From contig JAWZYV010013274.1 in NCBI GenBank assembly GCA_038373885.1, positions 248,001-312,000 of the forward strand: a stretch of DNA of 64,000 nt. Reading direction: 5' to 3'. Below the pieces are notes generated by a model. It was given only the letters and a program-made list of their open reading frames with translations, was not told the origin of the DNA and ran no database searches. The DNA comes from Cheiracanthium punctorium (Eukaryota > Arthropoda > Arachnida > Araneae > Cheiracanthiidae). Below are positions 46,343-58,129 of the stretch, one piece after another (within the stretch, counting starts at the first letter, position 1; every line of letters begins with the position of its first letter). A program made the position numbers and the translations under genes.

Positions 46343-47218
46343 CATGGGTTCCCAAACTTTTTTTACCCGCGGCACCCTTGTCAGGCTAAAAACACTTCAC
46401 GGCACCCTTTTCAGGATAAACACTTTCGCGGCCGATTTCCTTTAAAGCAATATGAATATGAAGGTTAGAATGAAGCAGTTTGGATGCATTTTACCTAATT
46501 TTTTGTTTGTTTGTTTATAGGGCTAACTATCAAGAAAGTACTCTCTTGGGAAAGGGGTATAGAATTTTGACAATACCCCCATTTCAGGGAATTCCTGTAA
46601 TAGAGAGGCTACAGGACAGTTTTGAACTTCACTGAAATATTTTTGTTTGTTGTTATTGTTGCTAATGCACTCTGGCAACCGCGTTGCGGTGTCAGATCCC
46701 CCTATATAGGCAGGCGATGGGCCGAAGGAGCGGCTTCCATTTCAGTGAGCCCCAGTGGGAGGAAATCCGTCTTAGCTTGGGGTCCGGTAATTTTGAACCA
46801 ATTCCAGAGGAGGGACCAACCCCCTGAAATCGGCACCCCCAGAGGTATCGTTTAACAACTTGGAGGACTTTGGAGCCACGACGGATTTTACGTGCACCAG
46901 CTCCCATTAGCGTACACGGTTCCACAGCGGACGGGCCGAGAGGGGGAAGTCCCTCCCAAGCACTGGCCAAGCCAGATGCTGCTTCACTTGCCGTGTTCTT
47001 TGTTTGGGGGAAACGGGGAAATTGGGAACGGAGTTTAGCGCCCAGTCCACTGCGGGACATATTTTTGTTTGAGCCCACTTAGTGATCGGCTTGGATCACT
47101 TTCATGGGGATACCGGCTCAGAGGAAATTATTTGATTATACTCAACCAAAACACTTTTCTTTATTATCTCCACGGCACCCCTGACATACGCTCGTGGCAC
47201 CCAGTTTGGGAACCTCTG
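46343..47218. mobile_element. hAT-type element with exact 8-bp TSD (876 bp), nested
   Basis: It is flanked by GCATATAC at 46335-46342 and 47219-47226. The left end is CATGGGTTCCCAAACTTT; the reverse complement of the right end is CAGAGGTTCCCAAACTGG. GGCACCC words are present inside both ends. It inserted just beyond the C-terminal codons of the mariner transposase relic. It contains the SINE at 46650-47058 and has no transposase of its own. Confidence 0.92.
46650..47058 (-). mobile_element. SINE with exact 13-bp TSD, nested in the hAT
   Basis: ATATTTTTGTTTG flanks it at 46637-46649 and 47059-47071. On the minus strand it starts GTCCCGCAGTGGACTGGGCG (A-box-like GCAGTGG) and ends in an A/C-rich tail AACAATAACAA. 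The body holds AAATCCGTCGTGG, AAAGTCCTCC and GGGGTGCCGATTT, homologous to the body of the SINE at 25835-26123, although heads and lengths differ (409 versus 289 bp). Overlapping ORFs of up to 128 codons are artefacts of GC content. Confidence 0.9.
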
Positions 47219-47239
47219 GCATATACAAAGGAAACGATA

Positions 47240-47535
47240 AAAGCTCTGTTGTAAATGCTCAAATGTGCAATCACCAACGTTGACGTAGTACCAGAAGCGT
47301 CTAGAAAGTGATTGGCGTACTTTTTCGAGGCCAGGTGTTCCACGAACAGTTGCATCAGCGACTGAAAGTTTTACAATGGGGTACGCATCTCTCTGAGACA
47401 ATTGAAGTCTCGTAAACGACTGTCTTGAGTTGTAGCCAAAAGAAAAATTCAATACTTGATTTATCTAGTGAGGGTGCTGGCCAAGCGATTAGTTCAAGTT
47501 TCCCAATCCATCGGGGGCTAAGGACATGGGCGCCG
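47240..47535 (-). pseudogene. Mariner/IS630-type transposase C-terminus
   Basis: The minus-strand frame reads SPRWIGKLELIAWPAPSLDK and then EFFFWLQLKTVVYETSIVSE. It corresponds to the widespread arthropod block PRWIGRxGPIAWPxRSPDLTxLDFFLWGxLKxxVYxTP, with the third catalytic Asp position near SLDK. A frameshift near 47400 leads to GTPGLEKVRQSLSRRFWYY and VGDCTFEHLQ, the family's tail R-x-x-x-C-I-x-x-G-G-x-x-F-E-H-L. The N-terminal and first two catalytic motifs are missing. The coding relic belongs to the 46221-47719 element. Confidence 0.88.
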
Positions 47536-47538
47536 GCA

Positions 47539-47579
47539 GCATAGGGCAATGGGGGGCAATGTCCCCCATTGCCCTATGC
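47539..47579. repeat. Perfect 17-bp-arm hairpin
   Basis: GCATAGGGCAATGGGGG (47539-47555) and its exact complement CCCCCATTGCCCTATGC (47563-47579) are separated by 7 nt. It lies where the transposase coding relic of the 46221 element stops, so it may mark the internal-deletion junction. Confidence 0.95.
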
Positions 47580-47747
47580 AGTGAAAGGGCTGGATCCCCA
47601 TCGTGCTAAAACCATCTACACTTTTCATTTCCGAACACCTCGTTGCTGTGCAAAAAATGCTTCTTTATATGTATTTTAAGTACCCTTAAAATTTGGCTGA
47701 TGAATTCAAGGACGCCCTGTATATATATTACCATCCGGTATATGCAT

Positions 47748-48189
47748 GCATGTTGTTTCAAAATAATTTCTACAGACTTTAAGGGGAGGTAGGGCACATA
47801 GAAAAAAGTATATATCACATGGCATTGTGGGGTCAAAAATGGCGTTCTTGCTTACGCGTTAATAATAACTTTCGGAAAACTGCTGAAGTGTTCCTCTAAT
47901 TTGTTAGTTTTGTGAAGAATGGGCTTGTTTCTAAAATTTTCACCAATGAAACGAAGAAGAGTTTTTAAACTATCAATTTTAAACATGTGTTTTCTGCGGA
48001 AGATACATTGGTTTTTGTCGAACAATGTCGAAAGTTCGCTATTGTTTAAGTACTTGTTCCGAACTGATTACTGACAGCTACATGAGGACGATGTTTCCGA
48101 CTCCTCTTTGCTATGTTTCTCGAAATCCTTATTTTTTATATACCTGACCTTTTCTTTAAGATCTTAAGAACTCTATAAGAAACACCCTG
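47748..48189. mobile_element. Foldback MITE (copy 3)
   Basis: The right end (reverse complement CAGGGTGTTTCTTATAGAG), flanked by TATA, and the internal words GGAAACATCGTCCTCATGTA (reverse strand), CTGAAGTGTTCCTCTAATTT and GTGAAGAATGGGC match the family at 31456-31860. The left end is too eroded to place exactly; 47748 is an estimate. It lies about 30 bp from the right end of the 46221 mariner. Confidence 0.75.
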
Positions 48190-48500
<311 letters not shown>

Positions 48501-50422
48501 GTAAAGATGAGCACTTTTAACTAGCACAGTTTCATTTTTTAGCTTTCAAAATTTATCCGCGGTGTGGCAGTAGTATCGGTTTGGTGAATATATGTCATCT
48601 TCACTTTCACGAAACTTCAAATTCGTTTCCTGACGAATTGTGATTTTGGAATTATGACGTTGTTGTTGCAAATGTTGAAAATATGCATGTGTGTGCTTTA
48701 AAGATTTTAGATGAACATTTTATATAAATGTGTACATACGCACATTTTATATAAATATGGAATGTGTCAAATGCATTTTTAAAAAGTTTATGTAGCTGAT
48801 TGAATCAATTGCCGGCAATGTGATCTTAAAATGATCATAAACAAAAAAGGTGTTTTAAAATAATTTTATATTATTTTATTTTTATTTATTTACCAAAGCA
48901 TTTTTTAAACGATTGCTAAATTCTTCAGCTAAACATCTGCATATTGTTATTGGGTCATTTGAACGAATATTTTTAATTGATATGTCATCGCTTCTTTATC
49001 AAAACACAGTATACTGAAATAATAATAATAATAATAAATAATAATAATTTTCTGTTTTGGAGCCTGGTTTGAAAAGTTTAGTAATCATTAAACTCTATTT
49101 TTAAATTTAACTATCAAGTAGTTGATTATCGCACCGTTTGTGTCTTTGAATTACTCAAACCATCTTTTTGGACCGTACACTCTTTATAGAAAGTTTCATA
49201 AATTCTATGTTTAATGTTGGGTTTTTGAAGTACAGTATTATCAAAATCAATAGTCTATTTATTTATAACCTTACTTATTTGTTGAATATAGTTTTTCTCA
49301 GTGTTTATTATAATAGTCAATTTAACGCTTTATGCCTTAAGTGGCTAAACCTGTATCTGTAATATATTATATACTATATTGACTAGTTTAAAATGCGTTT
49401 TTTTTATTTAAAATTTTTGGTGTAATTAGGATATTCAATATTTTTGCACTTGTCATAGTTCATTATTATCTTTCTGATCCTAACCCAGATACCCTTCCAT
49501 AAAAAATAAATAAATATACGATATTTTAAGTAAGGTTTTCTTTATTTTATTATTTTACTCTTGCTGCAGGGAGTATAAAACTTCCAAATAACTTTCTCTT
49601 TCTTTGCGCAAGTTCCAGTTCTTTTAAGAAATAGGCCTATGTAACTTTTGAAATAAATGAGGAAAATACCATCCACACCGGAAAAATGTTCATCTCAAGT
49701 ATTTTCCGCTGTACAAGGTATTTATTTTACCGAAGTAGAGAGGAATGCAGAAAATTTGTTCCTGTATCGATCGCTAGCAAATGGTACTTGCCTTCTGACT
49801 TTGTGCTCGTCAAAACTTTGATTTTTAGTCAATAGATGGCGGTAGTAAAGCTTTATTAGTTGAGAGATTACTGGCGAACAAACAGAAAAATCCAAGTGTT
49901 TTAAGTTTTAACCGGTCTTATTGTTTATTTATTACCTTTGATTATATGTTGTGAAGTTGATGAATGGCAGTTTGTTATATGTAGTGAACTACTAGTTAAA
50001 TATAGTGGATAGTTATTTGCATGGTTTTAACTTGTATTTGCATACATTTAATAGGGAATTTAATGTGAAATATTTTATATTTTACAAATATCTATTTATT
50101 TCTATTAATAGTCAAAATAAATGTAATTGGCTATTCTTTAGACTAGTGCTTAATGAAATATCTTAAAATATATAAAAAGTGCAATAAATAAATAAAAATT
50201 AAGGAGTTTAAATTCCTTAAAAAATAAATTAAACTAAGCTATAACTTATATAAAGTACTTTGTTATAAAGATCCCAAAGAAAGTTATTAACTATTTTTGG
50301 TGCACCAAATCGAAAATAGTCCTGTTAGCTTCTTTCATTTTATGTGATTTTATATTCCAAATTTTTAACATGTTTTACTGATGTTTTCAGTTTCAAAAAT
50401 ATTATGCAATTAGTAAGTGCTT

Positions 50423-50457
<35 letters not shown>

Positions 50458-52130
50458 TTATTATTATTGTGGTTGAAATATGTTAAAATTACATTTATGA
50501 GAAAAAATTACATGTGAATTAACTTAATAAATTACTGGAGATTTTGTTTTTTCATAAATAAGGAATTAGATCTAATAAAAGTAAATCATATATTTAGTTA
50601 AGTACTACAGTACCGTAGAAATTATCTCTAAGCTGCTATTTTTATTAGTTCTCAAAAATTGGTATTAACTATACTTTTTTTCATGGTAACTTAGATTGGA
50701 TTTTAAGCGGAGTCTTGAGTAAAATTACGTTTGTCATATAAAATTATCTTTCGATACTATTAACGTCAACTCTCTTAAATATGCGATAAAGGACATTCTT
50801 CAATATACAATTTTTAGAAAAGTTTAAATAAAAAATCTTGAATATGTCATTTTGCATCAAAAATCATCACGAAATACATAATTCAAACCCCTCTTTGTGT
50901 ATTACTGTTAAAATTCTATCATTCACTATACCCTTTCAAAAACATCAAAACTTGTATTTTATTACTTAGCCCGTAAGATTAATAAACCATGAGTTGCAAA
51001 TAAAATATCATAATTCGCTTTTTAAATGTAAAAAAAAAATGTTTGACATCTATGATAGGTATTTATATGAGAATATTTTCATAAATATTACATATTTAGA
51101 AAAAAAATGTTTTACAGACGTTGCATCTATGTCACCTGAGAAACGGAAAATTTAAACATCCTATTAATTTCAAAATCCTTAAACGGAAGCAAGCCTTAAT
51201 ATTGAATAATTACAGAATGCGTAATGAATTATCTTTAATGTAATCGTACGTTAAAAAAGTATCCACCTTTTGGAATTCTAACCTTACTCACTCAGAAGTT
51301 TTAATGAATTATTAGTTGTTCAGTAGAAATTACCACTGCAATTTTTAAAAGATTTATGCGAAAATACTATTACCTTCATAGACTTTTAGAGAAAACCATC
51401 TATAACAAACTGCATCTACAGCAAGAAAGTTCGTTTCTCGACTTGCTAGCGAATGCGGAGAAATCAGTGGCAGAGAGTTTAAAAATCTTATGTTTTGGAC
51501 ACAGTTCACTTAAATCAAAATTTATAATTACATATTACATGAAAAGTCACTCTATAATTACGACCCAAGGAAAACCATATCTTTAGCATGTAAGCATGTT
51601 TTTTGTTCCTAAATTTAGTTTTGAAGTGTAAAAACTATACCTAAAAATAAGTACAATTTTTTAATATCTACAGGAGCAAAATTTTTACCCCTGAACTTAG
51701 GATTTTTATAGAAATCTATTAAAATGACTTATTTGTTTCATAGTTTGTTAAACTAGTTGAAATTTTGGTTAAAATTAGTTTGTAACTTTCTGGCGTGCAA
51801 CTTTGAGACCACGAGAAGCTTTATTTTGGTGAAGGCTCATTTATATTGTTTTAGATAAATGTTGCATATTTTTAATTCAATCCCCCCCCCCCACTTAGAA
51901 AAGATGCACAAAAATAAATTAATAAAGTAAAAATAAATAAAATAAAACAAAACAAAATAAAATAGATAAATAAATAAAATAAAAATAAATAAAGTAAAAA
52001 TAAGTAAAACACAATAAATAAAATAACTAAATAAATACAAAAGTCAGGGTTTGAGTTAGGCTGGTATTACCGTTGACATGTGTATAATTTTTAACTCTGT
52101 AGATAATCTTCATAACAAAAGCATTTTCAT
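48501..52130. other. AT-rich intergenic DNA with microsatellites
   Basis: (ATA)n at about 49018-49048, (CTA)n/(TTA)n at 50423-50468, poly-C at 51883-51892 and an AAATA-rich block at 51905-52040. A word AATAGATGGCGGTAG lies near 49831. A 76-codon ORF at 51356-51586 has no motif. No gene supported. Confidence 0.5.
50423..50468. repeat. (CTA)n to (TTA)n trinucleotide microsatellite
   Basis: About eleven CTA units followed by four TTA-type units. Confidence 0.95.
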
Positions 52131-52139
52131 TCAGTTACA

Positions 52140-52570
52140 TCTCTAACGTAATACAAAGCCTTTCTCGCCATTTCCAACGCAACCCTCTCCGATCGAGAAG
52201 GCTCGCGAGTTTAAAAAACGTGATCCTCTACCAAAATTCCTTTCAGAAATCGAAATTCCATAAGATCTGATTTTGTATGAAGAGTCACCGCAGTGAATAA
52301 TTCCGGGGCATACACGGGAGAGCGAATACCTTTAATTGTGCCGACATCAGCCTTTGACAGAAATTATTTCCAGAGTCACTTTAAATGAATAAATTAGGAC
52401 GCGATATGCTGATTCTGTCCGAGGACGGATTCGAAATTAATGAGCCCGGGAAGACAAACGGAGCATGGATCTATTTGTTAATTAGAAAAGCAAAGCAGGT
52501 GAATGGAGATTTCAAAGGAAGGAAGCTCGAGATCCAAATCTGAAATTTGTTTCTTGGAGCGGGAGAGCCC
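52140..52570. other. GC-richer complex segment, candidate cis-regulatory DNA
   Basis: About 430 bp of balanced, non-repetitive sequence with TAAT-type words (ATTAATGAGCCCGGG near 52436, TTGTTAATTAGAAAAGC near 52475). It has no ORF with a motif and no repeat ends. Its composition resembles the core-bearing repeats at 37.3 and 39.8 kb. The regulatory reading is inference. Confidence 0.3.
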
Positions 52571-53017
52571 ATTTTTATTTTTTATGCATTTATTTATTTA
52601 CTAGAAGAAAAAGCTCGTTGTGGCGGCAATTACAACGACCAATAGAAAAAAAAAAGCATTTGACTAAAATATGTCTACACTCAGTATAGTTAATCTTCGT
52701 CCATCTAAAATAAACAACTTCATTATGATGCAGTTAATCACATATTTATAATTAATTTTTATTCAGTTAATTACACATTTATAATTACTACTGTTTTCCC
52801 TTCACCTATTCTAAATTTAATACTCTTTGCCATTTTTAAATCCCCCATCTCTCCATAATGCTATTTAACTTTTTCTTAAATCACTTTGGTTTTAGCATTT
52901 GTAGTACAGTTTGTTGGTGCCTTTAGTCTGAGAATTCATTTAATTTTCTTCGTTCCTACGGGGCTTTAATAAATTTGCATAGGTTACATTTTATCTCTAT
53001 TGATCCCCCCCCCCCCC

Positions 53018-53338
53018 TGTGGCGTCTCACATTTAAACTTTAGTATACGCATATAAGGGGCAACGTTTCTTTTCATTTTTACAATCTGGCGATTTATTTG
53101 GCGACAGTTCCTTTTAGAGATCAGCTCCATCGCCAGGTTGTCTTTGGGTTCTCAGACCTTTTCACCACATACTTCACGTTTTGGTCTCTGCCCTGTAAGG
53201 TCACGTTTCATGTCGCTATTTTGCCAGCCACCGCACTAACCGTATATAATTTGTAACTATTGATAATGTCAATAAAATATAGTTCAACTCTCTATCGGCA
53301 TGGAGTTCCTGGTTATTGCTTGCTTCCACTATACGACA
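53018..53338 (+). mobile_element. Possible LTR (copia-like), 321 bp
   Basis: It begins TGTGGCG and ends TATACGACA, giving the TGT...ACA termini of LTRs. A TATAAGG lies at about 53053, an AATAAA at about 53270 and a long 3' stretch after it, matching U3-R-U5 order. The following bases TGGATTAGAAC resemble the half-tRNA-Met primer-binding site of Ty1/copia elements (TGGTATCAGAGC). No TSD, no second LTR and no gag/pol follow, so it is at best a truncated or solo LTR. Confidence 0.4.
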
Positions 53339-53344
53339 TGGATT

Positions 53345-55490
53345 AGAACAAATTACTTTTCGCGAGTTTAAAATGTTTCCCACTGGACTCTACACCATAT
53401 TCATATTCAATATTTATTACATAAACAATTCAAATTTCACGCTCTTCTGAAAATGCCAGAAACTTTTTGCATTCAGACGATTTCGTTTTGTGTACTCAGC
53501 ACCTCTTATATTAATGCTTCATCAGACGATTATTTTAATGAAAATTAAACTAAACCATGCTACCTGGAAAAACTATTTTAAACGAACTGGAATCCCAATT
53601 GTGTGTCGTCCTTTTCGCTTGAAAAAGGTAATTTTGTCACGCAGATGATTCACTTTTTTTCCCTCTCGGAAATAAAAGAGAGTTGAAAAGAGTGAAAAAT
53701 CGCCTAAAAATGAGGGAACGGGTGGATTTTCAGATTTTTAAAGTAGCTCAGATTGTTTACTGTATTTCCATACATGATTATGAAAATTTTCAAGCGGATC
53801 GTACAAACGGTGTGAATTTTATTTCAGTTTTAGACCATAAGTGCTTAATCTGTTTGGATTAACGACGGTTTAAGTTCTGTTTTGAAGTGGTTGACCGGAA
53901 TTGTAATAGAGAGTGATCAGCGTATCTATATAATAGGATGTTTTTATTTCTTATTATATATCTATTTTTTTTCAAATTTAAACAAGAGAAGAAAGTGGTC
54001 AGTTTGTTGATTGTCAGTGGTAGATTTGTGTCCTCAGACATTTCTCAGACAGAAGTATTCAGTGGTGTCCCGGAAAGTAGTGGCGTTGCTTTTGTTAAAT
54101 TTAGAAGCAAGAATTTCACAGATAACTACCTTTTCTTTTCAAAAAAGATATCTGAAAAAAACAGGAAGGAGTACACCCACCCTCCATGGAGAGAAAATTT
54201 CAAAATATACTGAAACTGGATTTAGATATTTATGTGTTTTGCGAATCTATTTGGTGGTTCAGTGGTCTAATAAAGTTTAAAAAAAAATTTCTATACATAC
54301 ATCACACATTCATTTAACAGCACGAGTTTTTACAACAAGAAACAAAACCTTTTTTAAGAGCGCATTCTTTTCTACATCGTTGCCACTAGTGACTATAAAC
54401 CACAGAAACGAAACTGACGAAATGACGTCACTAGAGGCGATATTTAGGAGATGCTGCGAGTGAATTCGCAACAATGTGTGCTGCAGTTTGCGACTAGCTT
54501 TCCATGGATATCTCCTAATTTGAGACAGTTTTCTATAAATACATACGTGCGCCATAACCTCACATGTATTCCAAATTTCGTATTACTAATTTCAGTAATT
54601 TCGGCTAGTTGAAATATGGTATACGCATAAATGACACTACTTTCCCATACCCGTAATAGACCTTTATGTAAGAAAACCAAAGCTGGCTTTACCTGTGTCT
54701 CTTTTAAAAATATATTCGGTGGTAGAGCAATTTTATACTCTTTCTTTTAACTGTTAGTGGCGTGTTTAATGTTTAATATTTTAAGTCTAATTACTTCATG
54801 AACTACTGGAATCATATTAATTAAAGAATAGTTTTCTTGTATTTGATTTATATTTTTACTAAACAAGTATTCTATTCGAAAGGTTGGAAATCCATATATG
54901 TCTTAACCACCTAATAATTAATATCTTATTTTAAAGCAAAAATTATCGATTTGATGTTTAGTCACTGAACTTTTGAAAATACTTATTTATGTGTTATTAG
55001 ATCTAGATCAAAAAATTTTGTTTATACTTTGACCGTTTAAAATGCAAAAAGAAAAAAAAATGGGTACTACACCAAATTTTGCTGTAAAATGGTTGTAATT
55101 TCTTTCAAACACAACATTTGTATTAAAATTGTATTAGAAAGAATTTGTGATGTTAGAAGTTTATTTTACGTTTCATTAACTACTGTATATAAAGGTACCG
55201 AATGAAGTTAAAATATTTACATGTACCTAGATTGCACGCACGGAAATAAAATTCAACAATGCTTCATGCATGCATTTTAATTTTTATCAAGCATCCAATG
55301 CATATTTTAAATCTCACGATTAAATTAATAAACTCAGACTTACTCATTACTGCTAAAATATTAATCCAATTAGCTAAAAATTTCTAACATCTCTAGAATG
55401 TTGCAGGACTGAAAAAGCAACTCAAAAACCATCTTTATTTAGAAATAGCAAGTCTTGTCGAAACCTGAGGCATAAACTGATATTAAAAGC
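53345..55490. other. AT-rich intergenic DNA
   Basis: Short ORFs at 53938-54280 and 54310-54680 show no motif. No repeat ends recognised. Confidence 0.45.
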
Positions 55491-55499
55491 TTAGAGAAA

Positions 55500-55700
55500 T
55501 ACACTTCGAGGAGTGGATGAAAGAAATCTTAGAGTCTCAACTCATCACGTTTTATCTCTCGTTCTCTCGCCAGTTAAGACTCTTAATGCTGATGAAAACC
55601 GAGGGAGGGCAGTGCGTTGAATTTAAATCTCCGGGAACAATTAATTGTGCAGCAAGCAGCTTATCTCCAGTGCGATCGTAGCAAATGAATGGAAGGATAA
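55500..55700. other. GC-richer complex segment, unknown role
   Basis: Contains AATCTCCGGGAACAATTAAT and AAACCGAGGGAGGGCAGTGC in AT-rich surroundings, with no ORF or repeat ends. Possible non-coding regulatory DNA, on composition only. Confidence 0.25.
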
Positions 55701-55704
55701 AGTG

Positions 55705-57490
55705 CGAAAAGAATGACGAAAAAAAAGTTTTTATTTTACCTCGTATATTTTATCCCACGTGAAGCCTGGCATGGTAAAAAGAACAAAGAATGTAAATGGC
55801 ATCTTTGGTTCGTTTTTCGCCTTTTTGAGTCGAGATAATCTCGCGCATAAAGATTGTTGGTTCATTGAATTCGTGATATTTACTGCTTTTATAGATCTCC
55901 CTTTATTAATTATGAAAAGCAGAAGTGAGATAATTTTGTTGCAGTTGAGAAATATTTTCTTCCTTTTTTTAATGGTTGAAGATGCTTTCACGGTGTTTTC
56001 TTAATCAGTATACCTTCTAATGTGATCCAAAATGACAAATGGATGTATTCCTTTAGAGCTCCTTAATTTTTTGGGAGCTGTAGAATTATGTATTAGTAGG
56101 AATAAATTTACTTTGCGTGAAATTTAGAAAGGGATTTGATAAAATAAATTGTATATTTGTAAACAAAGATGCCATTGCGTAATAGAATTTAACGTCGTTA
56201 AATTTGAAATGTAATCTAATGATAATGCCAATTTAATATTTAAAAATATTACTGGAATGGTCGTTTTATTTATTTTTAATATTTGAAGAAGTTAAAATTT
56301 GCAATGTAGATGACGTAAGTGAAAGAAAATAATATTCATGTAATTTTTAAAATTGCAAATATAAATTCTATATTTCATCTTGAATAATCATTCAAGACTA
56401 CAATTTTGAATGTAATATGATTTCAGTGAATGAAACTATTTTTTTTCTTTACAGTTTTAAAATTGTTTATAAATATTCTATATTTCTTCTTGTCTAGTCA
56501 TTACAAAATATATTTTTGAATTTAATGTAATTTTAGGGAATAAAAATAAATTTCTTTAATAGTTTTAAGTGAGTATTTTTTAAATTATATTAATGCTCGC
56601 ATTTCCTGCTTATTTATTACAGCACCTAATTGTTAAGTTTTGACAGGAGTAAAAAAAGAGTTGACATTTTATTTCTGAAGTATACAATGACATTTTTTCT
56701 TTACACAGATAACTACACACAATGCCCAAAAGTTCGTAATGTTACTGTTTAGTTTGAGGACTGCTATATAGTAAAACATAATATTGATTTAAAAATACTT
56801 AAAATTTTTGTATTAATCTATTAATTTTTGACTTTACAATATCTTTCCTTCCAAGTTATTAGTATAATGCGTTTTAAAAGTGCTTAGTTCATTTTAGTGA
56901 ATAGTTATTAACCGTTCTCATAATCAAAAAACTTTAGCTTCAGTTATGTAATTGAGTACTGGAACATTACTACCCCAGTAGCACTAGATTAAATGATGTT
57001 CTAAAGACGTTCAGTCTGAGTTTTGAGAATGCCAGCGGAGCTTCTTTTGAACTGGCTGTGTTACTGGAGTAAGATCCAACTATGGCATTTCAAAACATGT
57101 AATTTGATAGCTATATGTAGAAAAAAAGAATAATGTCTATCAATGACAGAAAATATTTAATCGTGAAACACATAAATGTTCCATTATTAATAAGATTAAT
57201 AATTTATGAAGAAATTTACAATATGCACAATAATCAATCACATGTCGTCGTCTCCCTAACACCATTTTGCTAAAAGTATTAATGTAAAAAACATTGGCTT
57301 TGAAAAATTCAGAAATCTGAATCATCCCGTATGAAAACCATTCTATCCACCAAAAACTCATCCAGTTTATTAAATTAAACCTGACTGACTTGTATACAAC
57401 CCTTTCAAACTTTTTTTTTCAAAAATCAAAACTGCGTTTTACATACATTTAGCACACATTATCAGACATAAGTAATGCATCATACCTCTT
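55705..57490. other. AT-rich intergenic DNA
   Basis: No gene or repeat boundary. Overlapping ORFs on opposite strands at 55731-56004 have no motif. Confidence 0.5.
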
Positions 57491-57499
57491 TAATAGCAA

Positions 57500-57900
57500 C
57501 TCAAACTATCACTTACAGCCATTTTGTCAATGGATGACAATACAGCAGCTGCCTTTTCACCCCTTTGGGGGTGGTATATCGGGGGCACCAAAGGGGTATT
57601 CGACACGCTCCGGTGCGGGAGCAAAGGATTGAAGAGCTCTTGGCTGGTCATTAGTGGCATGGCTTCGTCAGACAACAGAGTTATACGTTTTTGTCGGCAG
57701 CCAAACTTCCGTGAAGCTGTAATAGAATTATAATGTCCTTGATTTCTCAAAGGGTTGCGTAAATTGAGGGGATCCTCGGAACGTGTTGGGGGCAATGAGA
57801 CGTAGTGGAAAAAAATAAGAGTTAAGACGGGGGCCTGGATAAATTTAGGGCCCGATTTCCAGTAGATTTGCATTGTTCCGACATGTCGGACTAAACTGAA
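57500..57900. other. GC-richer unclassified repeat-like segment
   Basis: Open on the minus strand for 127 codons (57490-57873) and for 69 codons on the plus strand, with no recognised motif. Words such as TTTAGGGCCCGATTTCC near the right side look like a transposon or retroelement UTR. No TIR or TSD found. Confidence 0.3.
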
Positions 57901-58082
57901 TGTTTTTGGAATATTAAATTAGGGTATTTTTTGATATGACATTAAATGATGCGTAGGGGAAAAATTTTAAATTGGAAAGGGGGTAAATTTAAAAATTCGT
58001 TACTTATGTGTAGCTGAATAAACACTGATGCTATACAAAATAAACGCTTCTTTCAGATGGTTTCCCTTTGCATTATATAACG

Positions 58083-58126
58083 CTTTCTTTCCTATTTTAA
58101 AAAAATTCTTAAAATAGGAAAGAAAG
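58083..58126. repeat. Perfect 18-bp-arm hairpin
   Basis: CTTTCTTTCCTATTTTAA (58083-58100) and TTAAAATAGGAAAGAAAG (58109-58126) are exact complements around an 8-nt loop. Confidence 0.95.
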
Positions 58127-58129
58127 GAT

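Larger units (their letters stand above)
46221..47719 (-). mobile_element. Long-TIR mariner/IS630-type element hosting a nested hAT and SINE
   Basis: The left end CAGGGTATCCCTGAATTCTT and the reverse complement of the right end CAGGGCGTCCTTGAATTCAT open inverted repeats of about 105 bp that include ACATATAAAGAAGCATT in both and AAAAGTGTAG near the inner end. The right flank is TA; the left flank is TG. Without the 876-bp hAT and its TSD the element would be about 615 bp, an internal-deletion derivative retaining a transposase C-terminus on the minus strand. Confidence 0.88.

Noticed and set aside
57490..57873. 127-codon minus-strand ORF
   Set aside because: No motif. The segment looks like repeat-derived UTR and the opposite strand is open as well.
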